From Kitasatospora paranensis (GTDB lineage: Bacteria; Actinomycetota; Actinomycetes; Streptomycetales; Streptomycetaceae): a DNA stretch of 64,000 bases. Under the pieces are notes generated by a model. It did not search any database and was not told the origin of the DNA. It saw only the letters and a list, made by a program, of their open reading frames with translations. Below are positions 16,952-25,362 of the stretch, piece after piece; position 1 is the stretch's first letter, and the number at the start of each line of letters is the position of its first letter. The DNA lies in NCBI RefSeq assembly GCF_039544005.1, contig NZ_BAABKV010000001.1:1922001-1986000 (forward strand), in the 5' to 3' direction. A program made the translations under genes and the position numbers.

Positions 16952-17881
16952 ATGCGCGTGGTCGTGACCGGCGGAGCCGGATTCATCGGAGCGAACCTGG
17001 CCCGGGCCCTGCTGGCCCGCCCGGAGGTCGAGCAGGTCCGGGTGGTGGACGACCTCTCCACCGGCGACAAGGCCAACCTGGACGGTCTGGGCGTGGTGTT
17101 CCACCAGGGCACGATCCTGGACAGGGCCCTGCTGGACGAGGCGTTCGCCGGCGCGGACGCCGTGGTGCACCTGGCGGCACTGCCGTCCGTCCCCCGCTCG
17201 GTGGCCGACCCGCTGGCCAGCCACCACGCGAACGCCACCGGCACCCTGGAGGTGCTGGAGGCGGCCCGCCGGGCCGGTGGCCTCTACGTCGCCGCGGCCT
17301 CCTCGTCCTCGGTGTACGGCGCCAACCGCGAACTGCCGAAGCGCGAGACGATGCGCACCGCGCCGATGAGCCCGTACGCGGTCAGCAAGCTCGCCACCGA
17401 GTCGTACCTGGCGGCGTACCACCACTGCTACGGGCTGGGCGTGCTGCCGCTGCGCTTCTTCAACGTGTTCGGTCCGCTCCAGCCGGCCGGGCACGCCTAC
17501 GCCGCGGTGGTGCCGGCCTTCCTGGACGCGGCGCTGGCCGGGCGGCCGCTGACCGTGCACGGGGACGGCGGCCAGAGCCGCGACTTCACCTACGTCGGGA
17601 CGGTCGCCCAGGTGCTGACCGAGGCCGTGCTGCGCCGGGTCGTCCACCCGGATCCGGTCAACCTCGCGTTCGGCACCCGGACGACGCTGATGGAACTGGT
17701 CGGCGAGCTGGGCGCCGTCCTCGGCCGCCCGCTGGAGACCGCGCACACCGAGCCGCGGGCCGGCGACGTCCGGGACTCGCAGGCGGACAACGCGCGGCTG
17801 CGCGAGCTGTTCCCGGAGGTGGTGCCGGTGCCCCTGCGCGAAGGGCTGGAGCGGACGGCCGAGTGGTTCAGCTCGCGCTGA
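16952..17881 (+). CDS. NAD-dependent epimerase/dehydratase (extended SDR)
   Basis: A 309-residue sugar-nucleotide epimerase. It has the N-terminal TGGAGFIGANL Rossmann motif, DDLSTG after the second strand (Asp favours NAD+), the catalytic Ser in SSSSVYG (about residue 125) and YAVSK (about 149-153). FFNVFGPLQ and GDGGQSRDFTYV match UDP-hexose/UDP-HexNAc 4-epimerases. It starts at ATG 16952 and opens the polysaccharide region. Its last 14 bases overlap the 3' end of the convergent NUDIX gene. Confidence 0.9.
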   Translation: MRVVVTGGAGFIGANLARALLARPEVEQVRVVDDLSTGDKANLDGLGVVFHQGTILDRALLDEAFAGADAVVHLAALPSVPRSVADPLASHHANATGTLEVLEAARRAGGLYVAAASSSSVYGANRELPKRETMRTAPMSPYAVSKLATESYLAAYHHCYGLGVLPLRFFNVFGPLQPAGHAYAAVVPAFLDAALAGRPLTVHGDGGQSRDFTYVGTVAQVLTEAVLRRVVHPDPVNLAFGTRTTLMELVGELGAVLGRPLETAHTEPRAGDVRDSQADNARLRELFPEVVPVPLREGLERTAEWFSSR

Positions 17882-18362
17882 GCCCCTCGCCGTCGAAGTC
17901 GAAGACGGTGCGCTCGGCGCCGGCCAGGGCGGTCTTGAGCCGGCGCAGGGCGTAGTCGTCGAGGTCCGGCAGGGCGTCCGGCGCGAACCAGCCCACCTCC
18001 AGCGACTCGTCGTCGTTGACCCGGGCCTCGCCGGCCACCGGGCGGCAGCGGAAGGTGAGGTCGAGGTACTGGGCCCGGTCGCCGTTCGGGTAGTGCAGCA
18101 GGGAGGAGACGGACACCGAGGTCAGCAGCTCGGGGACGACGGTGACCCCGGTCTCCTCCATGACCTCGCGGGCCAGGCCCTCCGCGGGCTGCTCCCCCGG
18201 GTCGAGGATGCCGCCGATCAGGGCCCACCGGCCGTTGTCGCTGCGCCGCCCGAGCAGCACCCGCCCCCGGTCGTCGACCACCACGGCGGCGACGCCGGAG
18301 AGCCAGAGCGGGCGGGTGCCGACCACGGCACGCAGGTCTGCGAGGAAACTCGGAATGGCCAT
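17868..18362 (-). CDS. NUDIX hydrolase
   Basis: A 164-residue protein with a complete Nudix box at residues 50-72 (GGILDPGEQP, then REVMEETG), giving the metal-binding REUxEExGU core. ATG 18362. Nudix enzymes cleave nucleoside diphosphates linked to another moiety; the sequence alone does not identify the substrate. Its setting next to a sugar-nucleotide epimerase and an acetyltransferase would suit a nucleotide-sugar substrate, but that is inference. It is followed nine bases upstream by the acetyltransferase gene in the same direction. Confidence 0.9.
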   Translation of the reverse strand: MAIPSFLADLRAVVGTRPLWLSGVAAVVVDDRGRVLLGRRSDNGRWALIGGILDPGEQPAEGLAREVMEETGVTVVPELLTSVSVSSLLHYPNGDRAQYLDLTFRCRPVAGEARVNDDESLEVGWFAPDALPDLDDYALRRLKTALAGAERTVFDFDGEGLSAS

Positions 18363-18371
18363 GACCCGACC

Positions 18372-19001
18372 CTACGGCCTGGCCGCGGCCGGTCCGCCCA
18401 GCGGCCGGGCGGGAGAGCCGACGACCACCGCACCCGCGGCGACGTCCCGGGTGACCACCGCCGCCGCGCCGACGAAGGCGCCCGGCCCGACGCTACGGCC
18501 CTGCAGCACCACCGCGTTGGAGCCGACGGTGGCTCCGTCGGCCAACCGCACGGACCCGGACACATTGCCGCCGGGGTAGACGGTGACCCGCTCGCCCAGC
18601 ACGGCGTCGTGACCGACCGTCGCGTTGTAGTGGACCTGGCTGTGCCGGCCGAGGCGGACACTGCTGGAGACGTACGCCCCGCCCATCACCAGGCAGCCGG
18701 GGGCGAGTTCGGTCTCCGGGGCGATCAGGGCGCGCGGGTGGACGAGCACGGCGGGCTCGCCGCCGGCCGCGTCCAGCAGGGCGGCGAGCCGCTGCCGGAC
18801 GGCGGGATCGGCGATGCCGACCAGGTAGCGGGCACCCGCCGGGAGGTCCTCGGGCGCGCGGACGGGCAGGCCGCGCACGGTGGTGCCGCGCGCCCGGTCG
18901 TCGAGGAAACCGGTGACGGGGACGCCGGCCGCGAGGGCGGTGTCGAGGGCCTCGCGGCCGACGCCACCGGCGCCGGCGATCCAGAACTGTGGTGCGGTCA
19001 T
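18372..19001 (-). CDS. NeuD/PglD-type sugar O/N-acetyltransferase
   Basis: A 209-residue protein. Residues 1-75 form a small Rossmann-like domain (FWIAGAGGVGREALD), which is the sugar-nucleotide-binding part of NeuD/PglD. The rest is a left-handed beta-helix of hexapeptide repeats (VHYNATVGHDAVLGERVTVY, GATVGSNAVVLQ). A conserved His (VGHDAVLG) is the expected catalytic base. It probably acetylates a UDP-linked amino sugar or a glycan component of the nearby polysaccharide pathway. ATG 19001, close behind the sugar transferase gene (25-bp gap). Confidence 0.88.
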   Translation of the reverse strand: MTAPQFWIAGAGGVGREALDTALAAGVPVTGFLDDRARGTTVRGLPVRAPEDLPAGARYLVGIADPAVRQRLAALLDAAGGEPAVLVHPRALIAPETELAPGCLVMGGAYVSSSVRLGRHSQVHYNATVGHDAVLGERVTVYPGGNVSGSVRLADGATVGSNAVVLQGRSVGPGAFVGAAAVVTRDVAAGAVVVGSPARPLGGPAAARP

Positions 19002-19026
19002 GGCTCGCTATTCTGGCGGGCCCCGG

Positions 19027-19722
19027 TCAGGACGCCTCCTCCACGGCCCGCTGGGCGAGCCGCGGTGCGGTGGCCTGGCGCGGCAGGACCACGCGGGTGG
19101 GCGGGGCGGATATGGCGGATGTGTCGGAGGGCACGGGGAACCCGGGGTTGACCCCGCCCGCGGCGGTGACCCCGGCCGGGCGGAGCAGCACCTTGACGGT
19201 CAGCAGCAGGATCCGCAGGTCGAGCACGAGCGAGCGGTGCGCGATGTACCAGAGGTCGAGTTCGATCCGCTCGGGCCAGCTGATCGAGTTGCGGCCCTGC
19301 ACCTGGGCCCAGCCGGTCAGGCCGGGCCGGACGGCGAGGCGGCCGCGCTGGTGGTCGGAGTAGTGGACGACCTGCTCGGGCAGCGTCGGCCGGGGGCCGA
19401 TCACGCCCATCTCGCCGCGTGCGACGTTCCACAGCTGCGGCAGTTCGTCCAGGCTGGTGGTGCGGAGCAGGGCCCCGAGGCGGGTGATCCGCGGGGCGTC
19501 CGGCTCCTCGGGGAAACGTTTGTCCCGCATGGTGCGGAATTTGAGGATGTCGAACTCGCGGCCGTCCCGGCCCGTCCGGGTCTGCCGGAACAGGGCCGAT
19601 CCACCCATGGTGCAGCGGATCATGACGACGATGAGCAGGCCGAGCGGGATCGCGACGATCCCGGCCAGGGCGGCGATCGCGAGATCGCCGCCGCGCCTGA
19701 TTCCTCCCCCGACTGGCTGCAT
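19027..19722 (-). CDS. Initiating sugar transferase (PglC/WcaJ C-domain type)
   Basis: A 231-residue bacterial sugar transferase. An N-terminal membrane helix (IAIAALAGIVAIPLGLL-like, residues 14-35) is followed by ALFRQTRTGRDG, FDILKFRTMRD, LDELPQLWNV and GVIGPRPTLPEQ, the family's sequence of motifs. These enzymes move a sugar-1-phosphate onto undecaprenyl phosphate at the inner membrane and so begin glycan assembly. Only the catalytic domain is present; the multi-span N-terminal part of WbaP/WcaJ is absent. The C-terminal 40 residues are Pro/Thr-rich and not conserved. Confidence 0.93.
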   Translation of the reverse strand: MQPVGGGIRRGGDLAIAALAGIVAIPLGLLIVVMIRCTMGGSALFRQTRTGRDGREFDILKFRTMRDKRFPEEPDAPRITRLGALLRTTSLDELPQLWNVARGEMGVIGPRPTLPEQVVHYSDHQRGRLAVRPGLTGWAQVQGRNSISWPERIELDLWYIAHRSLVLDLRILLLTVKVLLRPAGVTAAGGVNPGFPVPSDTSAISAPPTRVVLPRQATAPRLAQRAVEEAS

Positions 19723-19755
19723 GTGTCCCCCAACTGGTGTGGTGGTGTGCCGGCC

Positions 19756-20934
19756 TCAGCCGACCGTCCAGGGCAGTTGTCGTGCCCTGGCGACGGCCGC
19801 ATAGGTCTCCAGGGAGACCCGGGCGACCGCCCGCTGGTCGAACTCGGCCAGGGCGCGGCGGCGGGCCGCCGCACCCAACTGCGCGCGCAGGGCCGGCTCG
19901 GTGAGGAGCCGGCCGAGCGCCGTGGTGAGCGCCCGGGCGTCGCCGGGCGGGGCGAGCAGCAGGTGCTCGCCGTGGGTGCCGATCTCCCGGCAGCCCCGGA
20001 TGTCGCTCAGCACCATCGGCAGGCCGCAGGCGGCGGCCTCCATGGCCGAGCGCGAGAACCCCTCGCGGTACGACGGCAGGACGAAGACGTCGAGCGCCGC
20101 GTAGAGCTCGGGCATGTCGGAGCGGCTGCCGAGGAAGTCGACGCCGGCCTCCGTGCCGGCCAGCGCGTCGGGCTTGTCCGGGTCCTCGGGGCCGATCCAG
20201 ACGAACCGGGCCTTGCCGGCCAGCGCCCGGGCCGCCTCGGCGTACTCGGCGATGCCCTTCTCGGCGACCTGCCGGCCCACCCCGCCGACCAGAATTTCGT
20301 CGTCGGCGACGCCGAGTTCGCGGCGAATCCGGGCGCGGGCCGCCGGGCCGGCCGGGAAGCGCGAGAGGTCCACGCCGTTGCCGACCACCCGTGAACGGTA
20401 CCCGGGCACGGCGGGCGCCAGCGTGCGCCGGTCCTCGCCGTTCTGGTACAGCTCCGCGTGCGAGAAGCGGGCCGCGAAGGCCTCCGCCCCTAGCACGAAC
20501 GCCCTTTTGGCGAACGGGTCGTGGGCCTGCGCCCAGAGCCCGTGGCAGGTGTTGACGACGACCGGCACCCGGGCCAGCCGGCCCAGGACGCGGCCGAGCA
20601 CGCCGGTCTTCGGATTGTGGGTGTGCAGCACGTCCGGGCGGATCCGGCGCAGCACCGCGAGCAGCTCCCGGCCGGCCGCCGCGTCGGCGCGCGGCTGCCA
20701 GGCCCGGGTGAGGGCGTGCAGCGGCTCGTGCCGGACGCCGATCGCGGTGAGCTGCGGCACGTACGGGCCGGGCGCACTGATGCCGTACGTCTCGAACCCG
20801 GCCTCCAGGTCGACCTTGAGCTCGGTGGCCAGCAGCAGCTGGAGGCTCATGTCGACGGTGGTCAGGTGCGCCACCCGCAGCGGGCGGCCGCCGGGGCCGC
20901 GCAGCCGGGGCGGGAGCGGGAGCCGCTCAGGCAC
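19756..20934 (-). CDS. Glycosyltransferase family 4
   Basis: A 392-residue GT-B fold glycosyltransferase. The N-terminal half binds the acceptor (RVAHLTTVDMS, then DVLHTHNPKTGVLGR). The C-terminal half binds the nucleotide sugar: VGGVGRQVAEKGI and YREGFSRSAMEAAACGLPMV, the E-x7-E retaining GT4 signature. It overlaps the upstream deacetylase gene by eight bases and is followed by the sugar-transferase gene, so the three form one operon. The sugar specificity cannot be read. Confidence 0.92.
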   Translation of the reverse strand: MPERLPLPPRLRGPGGRPLRVAHLTTVDMSLQLLLATELKVDLEAGFETYGISAPGPYVPQLTAIGVRHEPLHALTRAWQPRADAAAGRELLAVLRRIRPDVLHTHNPKTGVLGRVLGRLARVPVVVNTCHGLWAQAHDPFAKRAFVLGAEAFAARFSHAELYQNGEDRRTLAPAVPGYRSRVVGNGVDLSRFPAGPAARARIRRELGVADDEILVGGVGRQVAEKGIAEYAEAARALAGKARFVWIGPEDPDKPDALAGTEAGVDFLGSRSDMPELYAALDVFVLPSYREGFSRSAMEAAACGLPMVLSDIRGCREIGTHGEHLLLAPPGDARALTTALGRLLTEPALRAQLGAAARRRALAEFDQRAVARVSLETYAAVARARQLPWTVG

Positions 20935-21760
20935 GTGCGCCCACCGCCTTCGCGGTGGCGACGATGCGGGCGTAGGCCCGCTCGGGGACGAGCCGGCCGT
21001 ACAGCTTGGCGCGGAAGAAGTCGATCGGGTCGGTGCGGCGTACCGGCACCCGGCAGAAGCGGGCCGGGTCGGAGCCCGGGAGGTTCCGGCCGACCTCGCC
21101 GGTGGCGGCGGTGCGGAAGCGCGCGCGCAGGGCGACCGCCATGTGCGGCACCGGCACGCCCCAGGTGTAGGCGAAGTGCCGCGGGCGGGTGCCGAGGTGC
21201 TCCTCGACGTCGTCGCTGCAGCCGTCCAGCTCGGCGGTGGTCAGCAGGGCGGGGCGGGCGTGGGTGCGGGTGTGGTTGGCGACCGTGCAGAGGCCGGAGC
21301 CGGCCATCTCGCGCAGCTGGTCCCAGCTCAGCCCGGGGGCGCCGGGGCCCTTCGCGGTGGAGCCCTCCCAGCGCATCTCGCCGCCGACGTGGCCGCTGGC
21401 GAGGTAGACCGTGAAGGGCAGGCCACGCTCCTTGAGCAGCGGCCAGGCACGCTCGTACACGTCGGCGAAGCCGTCGTCGAAAGTCAGGACGGTGCTGGGG
21501 GTGCGGCGGCCGGCGGCGAGCCGGTCGCCGGCCTCGTCGATGGAGACCACCCGGCCGGGCGGCAGGTCCGCGAGCAGGTCGAGCTGGGCGGTGAAGTCCG
21601 CGGTGGCGACGTCCAGTTCGTCCGGGGTGCCGCCGCCGATGCGGTGGTAGATGAGGAGCGTGGCACCCTCGCCGGGGGTCGAGCCCGCGGCACGGGCCAG
21701 GCCGCGCTTGAGCGTGGTGCGGAACCCTCCGGCGGCCGCGGGCGCGGCGGTCGTCCCCAT
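20927..21760 (-). CDS. Polysaccharide deacetylase (NodB fold)
   Basis: A 277-residue carbohydrate esterase family 4-like protein. ATLLIYHRIGGG begins the domain; TFDDGFADVYERAWPLL is motif 1 with the catalytic and metal Asp; NHTRTH supplies the two metal His. ATG 21760 follows GGAGGGG. No signal peptide is visible, which suggests action on lipid-linked intermediates inside the cell. It begins the minus-strand operon that continues into the glycosyltransferase and the initiating transferase. Confidence 0.9.
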   Translation of the reverse strand: MGTTAAPAAAGGFRTTLKRGLARAAGSTPGEGATLLIYHRIGGGTPDELDVATADFTAQLDLLADLPPGRVVSIDEAGDRLAAGRRTPSTVLTFDDGFADVYERAWPLLKERGLPFTVYLASGHVGGEMRWEGSTAKGPGAPGLSWDQLREMAGSGLCTVANHTRTHARPALLTTAELDGCSDDVEEHLGTRPRHFAYTWGVPVPHMAVALRARFRTAATGEVGRNLPGSDPARFCRVPVRRTDPIDFFRAKLYGRLVPERAYARIVATAKAVGARA

Positions 21761-22024
21761 CGTTACCCCTCCGCGGCGCCCTCCCCGGCGCCGGCGAGCC
21801 CAGCCCGGCGGCAGGTGCGGCGCCGGGCGGGAACCACAGTAGGGGGAGATGTGGGGCTGCTGCTGGCTAAATGTGAAAGAAGCGCGGAGGTGGGCCGAAA
21901 CCCGTACGGTCCGGTCGTTCCTGTCCGGATCCGGACCGCAACCGGGACGCGGAACGCACAACGGCGGACAGCCGCCGCGCAGGCGCCAGGAGACAGGCCG
22001 TACGGGCGGAGCCCCCGGCGGGCC

Positions 22025-22306
22025 CTACAGTGCGGAGCCGCCGCCGGGGCGCAGCGGGGGCCCCGAGGGACGCAGCCAGGCCACCGCGACGCGGGTCAGC
22101 AGCAGCACGCCGGCGGCCAGGCAGCCCGCCACCGCCATCGCCCAGGCCGGGCCGTCGCTCTGCGGCACCAGGACCGCGACCAGAATGCCCGCGGCCACAC
22201 AGGCGGCACCGACCGCGGTCAGCAGCAGCTTGTGGCGCTGCAGCGCACAGCCGCTCCAGGCCCGTGCCCAGCGTGTCACCGAGTGGTGACCATCCGTGCC
22301 CATCAT
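22025..22306 (-). CDS. Small membrane protein
   Basis: A 93-residue protein with two membrane helices, roughly residues 27-46 (LLLTAVGAACVAAGILVAVL) and 54-75 (AWAMAVAGCLAAGVLLLTRV), and an Arg/Pro-rich tail. ATG 22306 is the first of two adjacent Met codons and follows GGAAGG. No family is recognisable. It lies alone between two deacetylase genes that point away from each other. The flanking gaps (21761-22024 and 22307-22599) show no other gene. Confidence 0.5.
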   Translation of the reverse strand: MMGTDGHHSVTRWARAWSGCALQRHKLLLTAVGAACVAAGILVAVLVPQSDGPAWAMAVAGCLAAGVLLLTRVAVAWLRPSGPPLRPGGGSAL

Positions 22307-22599
22307 GCCTTCCACGGTATACCCGTACCCCGTGCGCGGCCCGTCATCCGGTGCGCCCCGGGGCGCCCGGGCGCCCCGAAAGCGCCCCGCGAAAATTCGC
22401 CGTCCGCCGTACAACCATCCGGCCGGCCTGTGGGTCTCCACTACATTGAGCGATCCAGGAGCCGTCCGCGGCACGGGTAGGGAGTCCCCACCGCGGTCCG
22501 GATCACCCGGGGCGGAGCCGCCGTCCCCGGGGTCGGCGGCCGGGCTCCGCCTGCCGACGGTACCGCCACGCCGCACTCCGGCGACCGAGGGGGAACCGC

Positions 22600-23598
22600 G
22601 TGCCGTACTCCGTTGCCACGACGACCATCAGCACCCCGCCGTCCACCGTCACCGCCGTCCGGCCGCGGCCGGCCGGCCGGGCCACGGCCGGCCGTGACCG
22701 CGGCAGCTGGCTGCGGCTCACCCCGGCGCAGCCGCTCTTCCGGGCCCGGGCCGCACAGCGGCTCGCGGTGCTCGCCTACCACGGGGTGACCGACCCCCGG
22801 TCGTTCGCCCACCAGCTGGACCGGCTGCGCCGGCTGGCCACCCCGGTGTCGCTGCCCGCAGTGGAGCGCGCGATCGCCGAGAACCGACCGCTGCCGCCGC
22901 GCTCGGTGCTGATCACCTTCGACGACGCGGACCGCACCGTCCTCACCCATGCCCTGCCGGTGCTCGCGGCGCGCGGGATCCCGGCGGCGGCGTTCGTCAT
23001 CGCCGAGCTGATCGGCACCGACCGGCCGTTCTGGTGGCACGAGGCGGCGTTCCTGGCCCGGCACGGCGGCCGGGCGCGGCTGCTGCCCGGCGGCCACCCG
23101 GGCCGGGTGCTGGCCCGGCTGCGCGAGCTGCCCGACCCGGACCGCAGACGCTGCCTGCACGAACTGCGGGTCAGCGCCCACCGCCGGCCCCCGCACCAGG
23201 AGCAGCTGCGCCCGGAGGACCTCCGGACGCTGCGCTCGGGCGGCGTCACGATCGGCAACCACACCCTGGGACACCCCAGCCTGAGCCGCTGCGACGACTC
23301 GACGGTGCACACCGAGATCACCGGCGCGCACCTGGCCCTGACCCAGTGGCTGGGCGAGGCGCCGACGGCGTTCGCCTACCCCGACGGAGGGTACGACCCG
23401 CGCGCGGACGCGGTGCTGCGCAGCCTCGGCTACCGGCTCGGCTTCCTCTCCGACCACCGGCTCGGCCCGCGGCTGCCGGCCCATCCGCTGCGGATCAGCC
23501 GGCTCCAGGTCGACTCGACGACCGGCAGCCGGCGGTTCGACACGATCCTGTCCGGGCTGGAGCCGGCCCTGCAGCGCTGGCGGGGTTCGCCGGCCTGA
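22600..23598 (+). CDS. Polysaccharide deacetylase (NodB fold)
   Basis: A 332-residue CE4-like protein. Visible motifs are LAVLAYHGVTDP, VLITFDDADRTVLTHALPVL (motif 1) and GNHTLGHPSLS (the metal His pair), with FAYPDGGYD near the C-terminus. Start GTG 22600 follows GAGGGGGA. The first 45 residues are Thr/Arg/Pro-rich and not a signal peptide. This second deacetylase in 3 kb, on the opposite strand to the first, probably acts on a different intermediate of the glycan. It ends before a strong hairpin terminator. Confidence 0.9.
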   Translation: MPYSVATTTISTPPSTVTAVRPRPAGRATAGRDRGSWLRLTPAQPLFRARAAQRLAVLAYHGVTDPRSFAHQLDRLRRLATPVSLPAVERAIAENRPLPPRSVLITFDDADRTVLTHALPVLAARGIPAAAFVIAELIGTDRPFWWHEAAFLARHGGRARLLPGGHPGRVLARLRELPDPDRRRCLHELRVSAHRRPPHQEQLRPEDLRTLRSGGVTIGNHTLGHPSLSRCDDSTVHTEITGAHLALTQWLGEAPTAFAYPDGGYDPRADAVLRSLGYRLGFLSDHRLGPRLPAHPLRISRLQVDSTTGSRRFDTILSGLEPALQRWRGSPA

Positions 23599-23610
23599 CC
23601 GGCCCGTTCC

Positions 23611-23634
23611 GCCGGGGCCGGAAGCGGCCCCGGC
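23611..23634. terminator. Bidirectional hairpin terminator
   Basis: A perfect 9-bp stem, GCCGGGGCC against GGCCCCGGC, with a six-base loop. It sits 12 bases after the deacetylase stop, between two convergent genes. There is no U-tract, as usual for high-GC actinobacteria. Confidence 0.7.
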
Positions 23635-23700
23635 AGACCCGGGCCCATCCTGCCGGAGCCGCGTATCGCGGAGGTATCGCGCCGCCGGTCCTGCCCTCCC

Positions 23701-24462
23701 CTACCGGCCGGGCCGGACCGGCTCCGGCTCCGGCTCCGGCTCCAGCAGGCGGTCGCGCAGGGCCGCGACCACCTCCGGTCCGGCCTCCAGCCGCTGCGCC
23801 GCGTACCCGGCCACCGATCCGTACCGGTCGGTGAGCCCGGCAAGGAAGAGCTCCATGATTCGGGCGGGCGCGCGGCCGTAGCCGGGCCAGCGCAGTTCCC
23901 CGTCCGGATGGCGGGCGTGCCATTCGGCCACCAGCCGGCCGGTCGCCAGCTCCGTACGGGCGAAGTCGGCGAGGACATCCTCCTCGCCGACCCCGAGCAG
24001 GGTCAGCACCAGGGCCGCGATCAGCCCCGTACGGTCCTTGCCCGAGAAGCAGTGGAAGACGGTCGGGCCGTCCTCGTACGCGATCAGTCGGAGCACCTCG
24101 GCGATCTCGGCGACGCCGTCCTCGGCCACCTCGGCGTACCGCTCCGCGAGGTAGGGCGCCGGGTCGGTCTCCGGGCCGAGCGCGGCCTGGTCGTACGGGC
24201 GGTGCTCGATCGACAGGTTGTACCAGCGCCGACCCGGAAGGTCCGGGATGCGGGCGGTCTGCGCGATCTCCCACGGGTAGCGGAGGTCGATCACCGTGCG
24301 CACGCCGAGGGCATCGAAGCGCCGCAGGTCGTCGCCGGCCAGCTTGCCGAGCGAGTCCGACCGGTAGAGCAGGCCGTCGCGGACCGTCCGGCCGTCGGCC
24401 GTCCGGTGGCCGCCGAGGTCGCGGAAGTTGCAGAGGCGCTCGAACAGTCCGTCGTCGATCAT
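23701..24462 (-). CDS. Tyrosine/dual-specificity phosphatase (PtpB-like)
   Basis: A 253-residue protein with the phosphatase P-loop HCFSGKDRTG (Cys138, Arg144), the HCxxGKDR form typical of the actinobacterial PtpB/DSP-like group, which can act on phosphotyrosine, phosphoserine and phosphoinositides. The N-terminal segment NFRDLGGHRTADGR is conserved in that group, and DLRYPWE carries the general-acid region. A run of Glu-Pro repeats (EPEPEPEP) ends the protein. Such a phosphatase could oppose the BY-kinase-like protein at 37470-39245; this is inference. Confidence 0.88.
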   Translation of the reverse strand: MIDDGLFERLCNFRDLGGHRTADGRTVRDGLLYRSDSLGKLAGDDLRRFDALGVRTVIDLRYPWEIAQTARIPDLPGRRWYNLSIEHRPYDQAALGPETDPAPYLAERYAEVAEDGVAEIAEVLRLIAYEDGPTVFHCFSGKDRTGLIAALVLTLLGVGEEDVLADFARTELATGRLVAEWHARHPDGELRWPGYGRAPARIMELFLAGLTDRYGSVAGYAAQRLEAGPEVVAALRDRLLEPEPEPEPVRPGR

Positions 24463-24527
24463 GCGTTCACGCTAGGGGAACGGCCTGCGGCGGCGGGCCG
24501 GAACGCCGTACTCCGCGCGGCCCGGGC

Positions 24528-25307
24528 TCAGCCCGCCGGAACGGCCGACGCGATCAGGGCGCCCTCCGGGTAGCCGAGCGCGGCCCCGGTCAGCTGCGAG
24601 GACCGCCCGTTGTGCAGCACCGTCAGGGTGCCCGATCCGGGACCGATCGCGGCGGCGTCCAGCCGGCGCAGCACCTGCGCGGCCACCGCGTCGGCCGACC
24701 CGTGGAACCGGACCCCGGGCGCGGCCCGGTCGGCGACCGCGGCCCTGATCTCGTCCCGGACCATCTCGTAGTGGGTACAGCCGAGCACGACCGCCGTGGT
24801 GCCCACCGGGGTCCGGGCCGCGGCGTCCGTCACGGCGCCGGCGATCGCGGCCCGGTCGCCGCGCTCCACGGCGTCGGCCAGCCCCGGGCAGGCAACCTCG
24901 GTGACCTCGGCGGCACCGCCGAAGTCCGCGATCAGACCCCGCTGGTAGGCGCTGCCGGTGGTGGCCGGGGTGGCCCAGATCGCCACCGAGCCGCCGTCGG
25001 CAGCGGCCGGCTTGATCGCCGGAACGGTGCCGATCACCGGCAGACCGGGCTCCAGCTCGGCGCGGAGCCGGGCCAGGGCGTGCACAGAGGCGGTGTTGCA
25101 CGCCACCACCAGGGCATGCGGCCGGAGTGCGGCGGCGGCCCGCGCACAGGCGAGGGCGTGCTCGGTGAGATCCTCCGGGGTGCGCGGGCCCCAGGGCATG
25201 CCGTCCGGATCGGAGGAGAGCACCAGGTCCACGTCCGGGCGCAGGCGCCGCAGGGCGGCCGCCGCTGCGAGCAGGCCGATTCCGGAGTCCAGCAGTGCGA
25301 TCTTCAC
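24528..25307 (-). CDS. Glutamate racemase-like protein (MurI family)
   Basis: A 259-residue aspartate/glutamate racemase family protein. Both catalytic cysteines are present: ACNTAS (Cys70) and GCTHYE (Cys177). The N-terminal LLDSGIG replaces the usual DSGvGG, and PWGPRTPED corresponds to the PYG motif of MurI. GTG 25307. The departures at the N-terminus suggest it may not be the housekeeping MurI. It is divergent from the HpnB-like gene with only 55 bp between the starts. Confidence 0.82.
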   Translation of the reverse strand: MKIALLDSGIGLLAAAAALRRLRPDVDLVLSSDPDGMPWGPRTPEDLTEHALACARAAAALRPHALVVACNTASVHALARLRAELEPGLPVIGTVPAIKPAAADGGSVAIWATPATTGSAYQRGLIADFGGAAEVTEVACPGLADAVERGDRAAIAGAVTDAAARTPVGTTAVVLGCTHYEMVRDEIRAAVADRAAPGVRFHGSADAVAAQVLRRLDAAAIGPGSGTLTVLHNGRSSQLTGAALGYPEGALIASAVPAG

Positions 25308-25362
25308 AGGGCACGACTCTACCGAACGGCCCCGGGCGGCCCCCGTGCGGCAGACTGCCGGA